Shown here one piece after another: positions 33,630-42,039 of a DNA stretch of 64,000 nt. A program made the position numbers and the translations under genes. Positions within the stretch are counted from its first letter, which is position 1. Every line of letters starts with the position of its first letter. The DNA comes from DATLGB01 sp038232275 (GTDB taxonomy: Bacteria > Actinomycetota > Thermoleophilia > Solirubrobacterales > Solirubrobacteraceae): positions 76,334-140,333 of the forward strand of contig JBBSIC010000001.1 in assembly GCA_038232275.1 (NCBI GenBank), written 5' to 3'. The notes under the pieces were generated by a model. It worked only from the letters and a program-made list of their open reading frames with translations, was not told the origin of the DNA and ran no database searches.

Positions 33630-33716
33630 ATGAGTCGCCTCATCGCCGCGCTTGAAGCCAAGCTCGCGGAACACTCTGGCGACGAAGACCTCATGAACGC
33701 CGAAAGCTGGCTCTAA
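33630..33716 (+). CDS. possible 28-residue small protein
   Basis: An ATG with GGAG 5 nt upstream opens a 28-codon frame that starts 'MSRLIAALEAKL' and ends 'NAESWL', an amphipathic helix followed by an acidic segment. It lies 29 nt before the SDR gene on the same strand. It has no known family and may be chance. Confidence 0.25.
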   Translation: MSRLIAALEAKLAEHSGDEDLMNAESWL

Positions 33717-33727
33717 GCCGGCTGAGG

Positions 33728-33733
33728 TAGCCT
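33728..33733 (+). promoter_or_regulatory. -10 element of the GMD operon
   Basis: TAGCCT lies 12 nt before ATG 33746, so the leader is only about 5 nt. It heads the epimerase-GMD operon. Confidence 0.45.
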
Positions 33734-33745
33734 CCCCCGCCGCTA

Positions 33746-34711
33746 ATGAACCGCGTTCTAGTCACCGGCGGAGCCGGCACCATCGGCCAGGCCGTGGTGC
33801 GCCGGCTGCTGCGCGACCCGGCCTTCGAGGTGCGGGTCTCCGATCAGCGCGAGGCGCCGAACTGGATGCGCGAGGGCTGCGAGGTCCACACGGGCGACCT
33901 GCGCCAGATCGCCGAGGCGCGCACGGCGATGACTGGCTGCTCGCACGTCATCCACTTGGCGGCGATCGTCGGCGGGATCGCCAACTTCCACAAGCTCCCG
34001 CACACGCTGACCGAGGTCAACAACGCGCTCTACAACGCGGTCTTCCGCGCGGCGCTGGACGTCGACGTGCAGCGCTTCACGTACGTGAGCTCGAGCATGG
34101 TCTTCGAGCAGGCCGAGGAGTACCCGACGGCCGAGGCCTACCTGCCACGCTGCCCGACGCCGGTCAGCGCCTACGGGTTCTCCAAGCTCACGGGCGAGGT
34201 CTACTGCCGCGCCGCGCACGCCGAGCACGGGCTGCCGTTCACGATCTGCCGGCCGTTCAACGCCTACGGCCCGGGCGAGATGCCCGACAACGAGCCGGGC
34301 ATCGCGCACGCCGTGCCCGACCTGATCCGCAAGTCGCTGCGCGGGCTCAAGCCGCTGCCGATCTTCGGCTCCGGCGAGCAGACGCGCACGCTCACGCACG
34401 TCGACGACATCGCGGAGGGGATCGTGGTCGCCACCCGCGCGGCCGCGGGCCTCGACGAGGACTTCAACATCTCGGCCTCCGACGAGCGCACGATCGCGGA
34501 GATCGCCGCGATCTGCTGGGAGGCCGCCGGCAACGACCCGGCCGAGCTCGTCTTCGAGCACCTCCCGACCTTCGAGGTCGACGTCGTGCGCCGCTGGCCG
34601 AGCGTGCAGAAGGCGAAGGACCTCCTGGGTTGGGAGGCGCAGATCGGCCTGCAGGAGGGCATCGCGCAGACCGCCGAATGGCTACGGACACAGGAGGAGA
34701 TCGCGGCTTGA
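33746..34711 (+). CDS. NAD-dependent sugar epimerase/dehydratase (extended SDR)
   Basis: 321 residues. 'VLVTGGAGTIGQAVV' is the NAD-binding loop, 'HLAAIVGG' follows, and 'AYGFSKLTGE' supplies the YxxxK catalytic pair. 'RPFNAYGPGE' and 'RTLTHVDDIAEGI' are typical of NDP-sugar epimerases. Coupling to GDP-mannose 4,6-dehydratase suggests it converts a GDP-sugar, for instance as an epimerase/reductase giving GDP-fucose- or GDP-rhamnose-like products. Sequence alone does not settle this. The next gene starts with TTGA overlap. Confidence 0.87.
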   Translation: MNRVLVTGGAGTIGQAVVRRLLRDPAFEVRVSDQREAPNWMREGCEVHTGDLRQIAEARTAMTGCSHVIHLAAIVGGIANFHKLPHTLTEVNNALYNAVFRAALDVDVQRFTYVSSSMVFEQAEEYPTAEAYLPRCPTPVSAYGFSKLTGEVYCRAAHAEHGLPFTICRPFNAYGPGEMPDNEPGIAHAVPDLIRKSLRGLKPLPIFGSGEQTRTLTHVDDIAEGIVVATRAAAGLDEDFNISASDERTIAEIAAICWEAAGNDPAELVFEHLPTFEVDVVRRWPSVQKAKDLLGWEAQIGLQEGIAQTAEWLRTQEEIAA

Positions 34712-36687
34712 AGCGCGCGCTGATCACCGGCATCACCGGACAGGACGGCTCCTACCTCGCGGAGCTGCTGCTCGAGAAGGGCTACGAGGTCCACGGCATG
34801 GTCCGCCGGTCCTCGACGGAGAAGTTCGAGCGCATCGAGCACCTGCGCGAGAAGGTCACGCTGCACCAGGCCGACCTGCTCGACCAGCGGTCGCTGGTCG
34901 ACGCCCTGCGCGCGTCCAGGCCCGACGAGATCTACAACCTCGCGGCCATGAGCTTCGTGGCCGTGTCGTGGATCCAGCCGACGCTGACGGCGGAGTTCAC
35001 CGGCGTGGGCGTGACGAGGATCCTGGAGGCCGTGCGCGAGGCCAGCCCGGACACGAAGTTCTACCAGGCGTCCTCGAGCGAGATGTTCGGCATGGTGCGC
35101 GAGACGCCCCAGACCGAGACGACGCCGTTCTACCCCCGCTCGCCCTACGGCGTGGCGAAGGTCTACGGCCACTTTATCACGGTCAACTACCGCGAGTCCT
35201 ACGACCTATTTGCCTGCTCAGGCATACTTTTCAATCACGAGTGCCTACGCGCCAATACGCCGCTCGTCGTCCGGCGCGACGGCGTCATCTCGGTCGAGAC
35301 GCCCGCCGATCTCGTGCCACTGCGGGTTAAGGGCCCGTCCACGCAGACCTTCGAGCCGGGCGGGCTGACCGAGGTCTGGGATGGAGAGCACTGGACGCCG
35401 GTCCTGGCGATCACCGCCACGCGGCGGCGTGCGACCGATCCGGACCACCGGCTGCTGGCGATCGAGGCGCGGGGCGGCGTGGTCGAGGCCACCGCGCACC
35501 ACACGATGCTCGACGCCGATCGCGAGGGCCTGCCGGCGCGCGACGTCGAGATCGGCGACCGACTGGCGCTGACCGACGAGGGCGGAGAGTGCCCGTGCTG
35601 GTCGTCGATCACCAAGGAGATGGGCGAGTTCCTCGGGCTGATGTGCGCTGATGGATATGTCGCCCGGGACGGTGGGAGTCTCAGCTTCACCAACGACGAC
35701 GGCGGGCTGCGCCGTCGTGCAGCCGAGCTCTGGTCCCGGCTCTTTCTGAAGGGCAGCAGCGAATACGAGGGCCTGCCCGGGGCCGGCGTGATGAAGCTGA
35801 GCTTCAACGACGGGGCGCTCGTCGCCCCGTGGCTGCGCGAGCAGCTCTATACCCGTACCGGCCACAAGCGCGTACCCTCGCTCGTGCTCAACGCGGGCAG
35901 CGACGTGCAGGGGGCCTACCTGGACGGCTACTACGCCGGCGACGGCCTCAAGCGCGGCAACGGCATGAGCGTCAAGACGAACAGCCCGGTGCTCGCCCAG
36001 GGCCTGTGCTGGCTGTACGACTTCGCCGAGCAGCCCGCCTCGGTCTACGTCGAGCGGCGCGCCGGCAAGACCTACTACCAGCTGAACCTGCCGTCGCTGG
36101 CGACCGTCGGCATGAAGGGTCAGCACCTGCGCAAGGACCCGTCCGAGGTGCGCAAGATCGTCGAGCTGGAGCCGACCGAGGACGACCAGTTCGTCTTCGA
36201 CCTCGAGACGGAGAGCGGCGTCTTCGCGGCCGGCGTCGGGCGTCTGGTCGTCCACAACAGCCCTCGCCGAGGGCTGGAGTTCGTCACCCGCAAGATCACC
36301 TGGCACGCGGCGGCGATCAAGCTCGGGCTGCGCGAGGAGCTGGCGCTCGGCAACCTCGACGCACAGCGCGACTGGGGCTACGCGAAGGACTACGTCGAGG
36401 CGATGTGGCTGATGCTCCAGCAGGACGCGCCGGAGGACTTCGTGATCGCGACCGGCGAGACGAACACCGTCCGGCGGTGCGTCGAGGTCGCCTTCGACCA
36501 GGCCGGCGTACACGACTGGGAGAAGTACGTGCGCATCGACGATCAGTTCAAGCGGCCGGCCGAGGTCGACCTGCTCGTGGGCGATCACGGCAAGGCCACC
36601 AGGCAGCTGGGCTGGACGCCGCAGACGAGCTTTGACCAGCTGATCCGGCTGATGGTCGATGCGGACCTGAAGCGGCTCGGCGACTGA
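34708..36687 (+). CDS. gmd: GDP-mannose 4,6-dehydratase interrupted by an intein
   Basis: 659 codons: N-extein 1-178, intein 179-517, C-extein 518-659. The spliced enzyme would be 320 residues, normal for GMD. 'ITGITGQDGSYLAELLLEKGY' is the NADP site, 'FYQASSSEMFG' the Ser/Thr region, and 'SPYGVAKVYG' has YxxxK at 147-151. The intein splits the highly conserved GILFNHE/SPRRGLEF junction. The gene makes GDP-4-keto-6-deoxymannose for fucose, rhamnose or perosamine-type sugars. TTG start with AGGAGGAG about 9 nt upstream; the TTGA overlap couples it to the epimerase. Confidence 0.95.
   Translation: MKRALITGITGQDGSYLAELLLEKGYEVHGMVRRSSTEKFERIEHLREKVTLHQADLLDQRSLVDALRASRPDEIYNLAAMSFVAVSWIQPTLTAEFTGVGVTRILEAVREASPDTKFYQASSSEMFGMVRETPQTETTPFYPRSPYGVAKVYGHFITVNYRESYDLFACSGILFNHECLRANTPLVVRRDGVISVETPADLVPLRVKGPSTQTFEPGGLTEVWDGEHWTPVLAITATRRRATDPDHRLLAIEARGGVVEATAHHTMLDADREGLPARDVEIGDRLALTDEGGECPCWSSITKEMGEFLGLMCADGYVARDGGSLSFTNDDGGLRRRAAELWSRLFLKGSSEYEGLPGAGVMKLSFNDGALVAPWLREQLYTRTGHKRVPSLVLNAGSDVQGAYLDGYYAGDGLKRGNGMSVKTNSPVLAQGLCWLYDFAEQPASVYVERRAGKTYYQLNLPSLATVGMKGQHLRKDPSEVRKIVELEPTEDDQFVFDLETESGVFAAGVGRLVVHNSPRRGLEFVTRKITWHAAAIKLGLREELALGNLDAQRDWGYAKDYVEAMWLMLQQDAPEDFVIATGETNTVRRCVEVAFDQAGVHDWEKYVRIDDQFKRPAEVDLLVGDHGKATRQLGWTPQTSFDQLIRLMVDADLKRLGD
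35206..35241 (+). other. gmd: AT-ending codon patch in the N-extein, possible co-conversion tract
   Basis: In the 12 codons just before the intein, six are CTA, TTT, TCA, ATA, CTT and AAT, codons that are rare in the rest of the gene. The encoded residues are the conserved GMD sequence. Homing by double-strand-break repair copies flanking donor DNA, so this patch may mark the donor. Confidence 0.5.
35242..36258 (+). mobile_element. intein with LAGLIDADG homing endonuclease
   Basis: 339 residues. Cys179 is the first residue. Block A starts 'CLRANTPLVV', block B has T262-A-H-H265 (TxxH), and the C-terminal block G ends 'VVHN' with His516-Asn517, followed by Ser518 as the +1 nucleophile. Two dodecapeptide motifs, 'LGLMCADGY' (309-317) and 'LDGYYAGDG' (405-413), each carry the catalytic Asp of a LAGLIDADG endonuclease. 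All splicing and homing residues are present, so it looks active. Confidence 0.93.
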
Positions 36688-36696
36688 CGATCTGTC

Positions 36697-36702
36697 TACC
36701 GT
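36697..36702 (+). promoter_or_regulatory. candidate -10 element
   Basis: TACCGT lies 11 nt before ATG 36714. Confidence 0.4.
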
Positions 36703-36713
36703 TCGTCGACACG

Positions 36714-37082
36714 ATGGCCGCGGCAGAGAAGTCGTACAGCTTTCGCGCGCCTGCCGACTTCGGCGCTCGGCTCGCAGCGGCACGCGGCGCTTGGGTGGAA
36801 CTGGCGGCGCAAGGGCCGGACGTGGCACGGTGGCTGGACCGCGAGCTCTCGATGGAGCTCGCACGGCAGCGACATCGGGCCCCGCGCCTCGATCAGGCCG
36901 CGTTCCTGCGCCTGCTCGCCGAGGCGCTCGTCAGAGCGACCGAGCGCGTGGGCGAGGGTCGCGAGCTCGCCGGGCGCGAACGCGAGATCCAGACTCGGAC
37001 CGGCCAGGATCTCGAGGCCTCCGAGTGGGCCGAGGCGGGCATCGAGCTGGCGGATGCCTATCGCCGTGACGGCGAGACCTGA
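36714..37082 (+). CDS. hypothetical protein, 122 residues
   Basis: No recognised family. The N-terminal 'KSYSFRAPADFGARLAAARGAW' resembles the strand-helix start of ribbon-helix-helix DNA-binding proteins. The remainder is strongly helical and charged, with 'FLRLLAEALVRATERVGEGRELAGRERE'. It stands alone between the GMD operon and the CDP-glucose dehydratase gene. A small DNA-binding protein is possible but not shown. Confidence 0.6.
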   Translation: MAAAEKSYSFRAPADFGARLAAARGAWVELAAQGPDVARWLDRELSMELARQRHRAPRLDQAAFLRLLAEALVRATERVGEGRELAGREREIQTRTGQDLEASEWAEAGIELADAYRRDGET

Positions 37083-37092
37083 ACGCGGCGGC

Positions 37093-38142
37093 GTGACCGT
37101 GCCGCCGAACTGGCAGGGGCGCCGCGTCCTGCTGACCGGGCACACCGGCTTCAAGGGCGCCTGGCTGGCGCTCTGGCTCGCGTCGCTGGGCGCGCGCGTG
37201 ACCGGCCTGTCCGGCCCGCCCCCGTCGACGCCGTCGCTGTACGAGCAGGCCGACGTGGGAGCCGCCTGCGAGGCCGAGATCGCCTGCGATGTCCGCGACG
37301 GCGACGGCGTCGCCGCGGCGCTCGCGTCCGCGCAGCCTGAAGTCGTCTTCCACCTGGCCGCCCAGGCGATCGTTCGGCGCGCGCTGGCCGACCCCGTCGA
37401 GACCTGGGGCGTCAACGTCGTCGGGACCGCCAACGTGCTGACTGCCCTGCCCGACAGCGTGCGCGCGGTCGTCGTCGTCACGAGCGACAAGTGCTACCGC
37501 GACATCGAGTCCGGCCGGGCGATGGTCGAGGACGACCCGCTCGGCGGCAAGGACCCCTACAGCGCGTCGAAGGCGGCGCAGGAGCTCGTCGTGCGCGCGC
37601 ACCGGGAGACGCTGCTGCGCGAGCGCGGCGTGCTGGTCGCGTCGGCGCGCGCCGGCAACGTGATCGGTGGCGGGGACTGGGCGGCGGACCGGCTCGTCCC
37701 CGACCTCGTGCGCGCCGCCGCGGCGGGTGAGCCCGTCGTCCTGCGCAACCCCGACGCCGTGCGGCCGTGGCAGCACGTGCTCAACCCGCTCAGCGGCTAC
37801 CTCGCGCTCGCCGCGCGTCTGCTCGGCCCGGACGGCGCCGACTTCGACGAGGCCTGGAACTTCGGCCCGGACGCCGACGACGCCAAGCCCGTCCGCTGGA
37901 TGGCCGAGCGCCTGCGCGACCGCTGGCCGGGCGGCGGGCCGGAGGTGCGCGTCGAGCCCGACCCCGACGCGGGCAAGGAGTCCGTCCTGCTGCGCCTAGA
38001 CTCGTCCAAGGCGCGCGAGCGGCTGGGGTGGGCGCCGGTGTGGGACCTGGCGGAGGGGCTGGACGCGACGGTGGAGTGGTACGTAGCGTCCGATCCGCGC
38101 GCACTCTGCCACGCGCAGATCGCCGCGTTCTCCGGCCGGTAA
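37093..38142 (+). CDS. rfbG: CDP-glucose 4,6-dehydratase
   Basis: 349 residues. 'VLLTGHTGFKGAWLALWLASLGA' is the diagnostic N-terminus, followed by 'FHLAAQAIVRRALADP', 'VVVTSDKCYRD', 'DPYSASKAAQEL' (YxxxK) and 'RAGNVIGGGDWAADRLVPD'. It converts CDP-glucose to CDP-4-keto-6-deoxyglucose, the entry to 3,6-dideoxyhexoses such as abequose or tyvelose. The downstream enzymes (E1/E3) and rfbF are not in the window. GTG 37093 matches the family N-terminus; ATG 37054 would overlap the previous gene by 29 nt. Confidence 0.93.
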   Translation: MTVPPNWQGRRVLLTGHTGFKGAWLALWLASLGARVTGLSGPPPSTPSLYEQADVGAACEAEIACDVRDGDGVAAALASAQPEVVFHLAAQAIVRRALADPVETWGVNVVGTANVLTALPDSVRAVVVVTSDKCYRDIESGRAMVEDDPLGGKDPYSASKAAQELVVRAHRETLLRERGVLVASARAGNVIGGGDWAADRLVPDLVRAAAAGEPVVLRNPDAVRPWQHVLNPLSGYLALAARLLGPDGADFDEAWNFGPDADDAKPVRWMAERLRDRWPGGGPEVRVEPDPDAGKESVLLRLDSSKARERLGWAPVWDLAEGLDATVEWYVASDPRALCHAQIAAFSGR

Positions 38143-38179
38143 AGAGCGGAGGCGCGTATGTCGCCGTCTCAGCGCACGG

Positions 38180-38194
38180 GGGCGGGCGCCGCCC
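38180..38194 (+). terminator. short GC hairpin
   Basis: GGGCGG and CCGCCC form a 6-bp stem with a GCG loop, 37 nt after the CDP-glucose dehydratase stop. It is a plausible weak terminator. Confidence 0.35.
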
Positions 38195-38201
38195 ACCGCT
38201 C

Positions 38202-38207
38202 TATCGT
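38202..38207 (+). promoter_or_regulatory. candidate -10 element
   Basis: TATCGT lies 12 nt before ATG 38220 and just after the hairpin at 38180-38194. Confidence 0.4.
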
Positions 38208-38219
38208 GGCCCGGCCGCG

Positions 38220-39164
38220 ATGACGACCCCCCGCTGGCCAGAGCCTCGCCAACTGATGCGGATCGCCGTTGTGGTCCTCACGTGGAACGGTCGTGAGGAC
38301 ACGCTCGCCTGCCTGCGATCCGTGATGGCGCTCGACTGGCCGGACCTCGACGTCGTCGTCGCCGATAACGGCTCGCTCGACGGCACCGAGGAGGCCGTGG
38401 CACGCGCGTACCCCGCGGTCCACGTCGTGCGTAACGGCGAAAACCTCGGATTCTCCGAAGGCAACAACCGTGGTATCGCGGCGGCCCTCGAGCGCGGGGC
38501 GGAGGCCGTGCTGATCCTCAACAACGACACCACTGTGCCCCCCGAGTTATTGGCAACGCTCGCTGACGCCCTAGGGGACGGCGTAGGAGCCATCTCCCCG
38601 GTGGTTCGGTACGCAGACGGGTCGCGTCGCATCTGGTTTGCGGGCTCGCTCTACGACCCACGTCTCGGCCACGCCGGCCGGCCGTCACGATGGGAGAGCG
38701 GCAAGGAGGAACTTCCTGCCGAGCCCGTGGAAATCGACCGCGCAGCCGGAGCCGCCATGCTCGTCTCCCGAACGACGATCGAGTGCCTCGGCGCCTTCGA
38801 CCCCGAGCTGTACTACCTCTACGAAGACGTCGAGTGGTCGCTGCGCATGCGCAGCGCCGGATTGACCGTCCTGCTGGACCCGCGCACGAGCGTCTCGCAC
38901 ACCGGCTCTGCGAGCCAGGATGGCTTCGCCTGGACGCCGCTGACGCTGTACTACGGGACCCGCAACGATCTCGAAGTCGGTCGCCGCTGGTCCGGACACC
39001 ACGGCACCCGCGCGCTCGCCCGGGAGATGGTGTGCGTCGCTGTGCATGTGGCCGCTGCGCTTAAGCGCCCGAGGCGACGCTTCGCCTGTGCCGCCGCCGC
39101 TCTTGCCGGCTGGTCCGACTTCCGGCGCGGGCGCCTCGGACAGCGGCAAGGACGGCCGCTGTAA
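38220..39164 (+). CDS. GT2 glycosyltransferase (WbbL-like)
   Basis: 314 residues. 'IAVVVLTWNGREDTLACL', 'VVADNGSLDGTEE', 'LILNNDTTVP' and 'YYLYEDVEWSLRMRSAGL' are all in place for an inverting rhamnosyltransferase-like GT2. The C-terminus has a basic, amphipathic tail that may touch the membrane. ATG 38220 follows TATCGT; ATG 38256 is an alternative. It is convergent with the GT4-membrane fusion. Confidence 0.9.
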   Translation: MTTPRWPEPRQLMRIAVVVLTWNGREDTLACLRSVMALDWPDLDVVVADNGSLDGTEEAVARAYPAVHVVRNGENLGFSEGNNRGIAAALERGAEAVLILNNDTTVPPELLATLADALGDGVGAISPVVRYADGSRRIWFAGSLYDPRLGHAGRPSRWESGKEELPAEPVEIDRAAGAAMLVSRTTIECLGAFDPELYYLYEDVEWSLRMRSAGLTVLLDPRTSVSHTGSASQDGFAWTPLTLYYGTRNDLEVGRRWSGHHGTRALAREMVCVAVHVAAALKRPRRRFACAAAALAGWSDFRRGRLGQRQGRPL

Positions 39165-39193
39165 TCCCGCCCGGGTCGCGGGCGCCACGGCGC

Positions 39194-41185
39194 TTACCCG
39201 GCCTTCGCCGGGGCCGCGCGGGGAACCGCCACTAGGCGCAGGTCTGAGACGAACAAACGCTCCTTCGGATCCGACTGAACCGACCGAACCGTGAACGACA
39301 CCGAGTCAGCCACCTGAAAGGGGCCGGCCTGTACAGTCGTCGTGGTGGGCGTCACGGTCACGGAACGCCGCCTGCCCCCGATCCGAAGCACCACCCTTGC
39401 TCGCCCGCGGCTCGTCGCGGCCGCAAGGTGGACGGTCACCGGTCCGCTCAGGCCGGGAGTCATGCGGATAGCCGTGGAGGAGCCGACGGGCACTTCGAAC
39501 GACGGACGCCCGAGGGGATCGGGCACCAGCAACTGACGCTGGCGCAGCAGGCCCTCACCGGGGGCGCGGAAGCGCGCGTCGATCGGCGAGATGGTCAGCG
39601 GGGGACCACTAGTCGGCTTGCGCGCGTCGATGGGATAAAGCGCAAGCGCCTGACGGGCACTTCCTGTGGATCGGAAGGGGCCGAGCATCAAGACGCTGGG
39701 GTCCTTCGCGACGTTTGCGAGCGCCTTCTCGTCACGCGATGTCACGGCCTCCAAGCGGCTATCCCGCGGGCCCACGACGACTGCGCCAACCGAGAAGTAC
39801 CGGGCTGGGCGACCGCTCGGCAGGACGCTGATCCGAGCTACGGGGGGGTCGATCCTGTGCCACGTGTCGCTGAGCGTGCGGCGGAGCGACGGGACGGGCG
39901 CGGGCACCGTCGTGGTCACCCCTGACCCGTAGACCGTATTCGGGTCAAGCATCGCGGGTTTCGTTACGATCCTCGGAGGTACAGGCTCGTTGATCTGACG
40001 GGCGGCGACGAACGACAACAGTACGAGCAGCAGGAGGAGCGCGGTGCCGGCCATCAACGCAGCGACCCACGGTCGCAGCGCGCGGGGGCCGACGGCCGAC
40101 GGCTGCGGTAGATGGGCCAAAACCCCGTCGGTCATCTTCGAGAAGGAGTACCGCTTGACATGCGCAACGCCTGCCGACCGCAGGTCCGCGCGCATCCGTT
40201 CGTCGCGGAGGACTCTGGCGATCGCCTGGGCCCAGTCCACGGGATTGTCGCCACCGACGTACAGGCACCCCGGGCCGCCTGTCTCGCGCAGCACATCCAG
40301 GTCCCGCACCACGGCCGGGACGCCAGATGAGAGAGCCTCGGCCAGCGGCATGCAGAAGGACTCTCGTTCCGACGCCATCACAAAGAGGCCGGCGGACCGA
40401 TACGCGTCGACCAGCGATCCAAGGGAGAGACCGCTTTGCATCGAGAGCATTCCCGCCCCGTCCGCTTTGAGCGCGTCCACGGTGCGCTCAACGCTCACCG
40501 CCCAGCTCTCGTCCACGTCCCGACTGCCTATCAGACGTAGTGCCGGCCGGGGTTCGGCGAGGCTCTGCCAGGCGTCCAGCAGGAGGTCGTGGCGCTTGTG
40601 CCGATAGAAGTCCGCGACGCAGAGGATGCCTTCACCCGGGCTCGCCCTGGGGCGGAAGCGGTACTGGTCGATGCCAAGCGGGACGACGCCCGCCTGGCGC
40701 CCGATCGCCGTCTCAACCAGGGACCGCTGGTGCTCGGAGGGCACGAGCACGGATGCGGCCGTGCGCGAGGTGCGGGCGATGGCCCACCGGCGCAGCCGGT
40801 TCGACGTCGCGTCATCCTGAAAGGCAACCGGGTTCAGCAGGTAGGAGACGACGGGCACGCCGACGCCCGTCGGGAGCATGCCGGCGGGCGAGAGCAGGAC
40901 CGTCGCTTCCAGGCGACGAACGAGCCCGGGCAACTTGGTCGCCTGCCAGACGACGCGGCGGAACAACTCCAGGCGCGATGCGGCGCGCAGGGTGATCAGC
41001 TGCACGTAGTCATCCGAAGCGAGGCCGCGGAGGACGATCGACCTCTCACGGGCGATCACGAACACCGCTTCCACCGACTCCGAGCGGGCGAGCCGCCGCG
41101 CCAGGTGGATGATCGCGTACGCCGTGCCGCCGAAGCGTGCGGCCGTGGCGTCAATGAGGATTCGGTGGCGCTCTGAGCTGGTCAC
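39194..41185 (-). CDS. GT4 glycosyltransferase fused to membrane helix and outer domain
   Basis: 663 residues. Residues 1-385 form a GT4 enzyme: 'ILIDATAARFGGTAYAIIHLA', 'CVADFYRHKRHDLLLDAW', 'MASERESFCMPLAEALSSGVP'. A single strong helix follows (about 396-420, 'MAGTALLLLLVLLSFVAA'), then about 240 residues of beta-rich sequence that would lie outside the cell and end in a carbohydrate-binding-like fold. This couples cytoplasmic glycosyl transfer with an external module, an unusual layout. The GTG has AGGAG 9 nt upstream and overlaps the GT2 stop as GTGA. Confidence 0.85.
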   Translation of the reverse strand: MTSSERHRILIDATAARFGGTAYAIIHLARRLARSESVEAVFVIARERSIVLRGLASDDYVQLITLRAASRLELFRRVVWQATKLPGLVRRLEATVLLSPAGMLPTGVGVPVVSYLLNPVAFQDDATSNRLRRWAIARTSRTAASVLVPSEHQRSLVETAIGRQAGVVPLGIDQYRFRPRASPGEGILCVADFYRHKRHDLLLDAWQSLAEPRPALRLIGSRDVDESWAVSVERTVDALKADGAGMLSMQSGLSLGSLVDAYRSAGLFVMASERESFCMPLAEALSSGVPAVVRDLDVLRETGGPGCLYVGGDNPVDWAQAIARVLRDERMRADLRSAGVAHVKRYSFSKMTDGVLAHLPQPSAVGPRALRPWVAALMAGTALLLLLVLLSFVAARQINEPVPPRIVTKPAMLDPNTVYGSGVTTTVPAPVPSLRRTLSDTWHRIDPPVARISVLPSGRPARYFSVGAVVVGPRDSRLEAVTSRDEKALANVAKDPSVLMLGPFRSTGSARQALALYPIDARKPTSGPPLTISPIDARFRAPGEGLLRQRQLLVPDPLGRPSFEVPVGSSTAIRMTPGLSGPVTVHLAAATSRGRARVVLRIGGRRRSVTVTPTTTTVQAGPFQVADSVSFTVRSVQSDPKERLFVSDLRLVAVPRAAPAKAG

Positions 41186-42039
41186 AACGCCGTTCTCCTG
41201 CCGATCCGGTGCGACAATACCCGGCCGCGCACTCGCAGGACGGCCCGAACCAACACGCGATCGAGATGGGTCCGACCGAGGTGGCGCTCGTAGTACCGCG
41301 CCGCCGACGCGTGGAACGCGGCGACGGTCCGGCGGCTGCGGCCGCTGGACCCGGTTGCGTGATCCGCCACGGCAGCCGGCTCGATCCAGGTTCGCCGGCC
41401 GAGTTGCAGCGCACGCCGGCACAGGTCGGCGTCCTCCCAGTACATCCAGTAGCCCTCATCGAAGCCGCACAGCGCTTCCCAGTCGCTGTGCCGGACCAGC
41501 ATGCAGGCGCCGGAGACCCAGTCCACGCTGGCCGCCTGTCGTGCCGTGGAGTCCGCGAGCTGTCGCGGCGTGCGCCCCAGGCGGCGCAGGAGCGCGGTCA
41601 GGCCGCTGCTGCGGCCGAGCACGCCCGTGCTCACGCCCGGGAAGCGGCGCGCGTTGTGCTCGAGCTCACCGTCCGCCATATAGATCCGCGGGGCCACTAT
41701 GGCCGCGTCTGGTTGCCCGGACAACCTCGAGGTCAGGGCCCGCAGCGCCCCAGGCCGAAGCACCAGGTCAGCGTTGAGCACCAGGATCGCGGCTTCACGC
41801 AACGAGGCCGCCCCAAGGTTGGCGGCGGCGCCGAACCCCACGTTGCCCGGGGCCGCCAGCCACTCGCAGTCCGTGACCGGGGCGTCCGTCAGGCCATCCT
41901 CGGCCGCGCTTGTGTCCACCACCAGGATGCGCGCAGGCGCTGGTTCCTGTCGGACAAGCGCGTCGACGCAGTCGCGCAGCGCCGCCGGAGTGCGGTAGTG
42001 GACGATCACGGCGCCCACCGCCAGCTCAGGGCCCGACAT
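41182..42039 (-). CDS. GT2 glycosyltransferase
   Basis: 285 residues. 'GAVIVHYRTPAALRDCV', 'VVDTSAAEDG', 'LVLNADLVLRPG' and 'YWMYWEDADLCRRALQLG' mark a rhamnosyltransferase-like GT2. It lies in a minus-strand operon behind the O-antigen polymerase-like gene, overlapping it by 14 nt, and is coupled to the GT4-membrane fusion by a GTGA overlap. It probably adds one repeat-unit sugar in the cytoplasm. Confidence 0.9.
   Translation of the reverse strand: MSGPELAVGAVIVHYRTPAALRDCVDALVRQEPAPARILVVDTSAAEDGLTDAPVTDCEWLAAPGNVGFGAAANLGAASLREAAILVLNADLVLRPGALRALTSRLSGQPDAAIVAPRIYMADGELEHNARRFPGVSTGVLGRSSGLTALLRRLGRTPRQLADSTARQAASVDWVSGACMLVRHSDWEALCGFDEGYWMYWEDADLCRRALQLGRRTWIEPAAVADHATGSSGRSRRTVAAFHASAARYYERHLGRTHLDRVLVRAVLRVRGRVLSHRIGRRTAL

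Noticed and set aside
27983..33720. Mobile element carrying the low-GC block
   Set aside because: No transposase, integrase, direct repeats or tRNA att site were found at either border.
36714..37082. Antitoxin call for the 122-residue protein
   Set aside because: The ribbon-helix-helix resemblance is confined to a short N-terminal stretch, and no toxin-like partner gene is adjacent.
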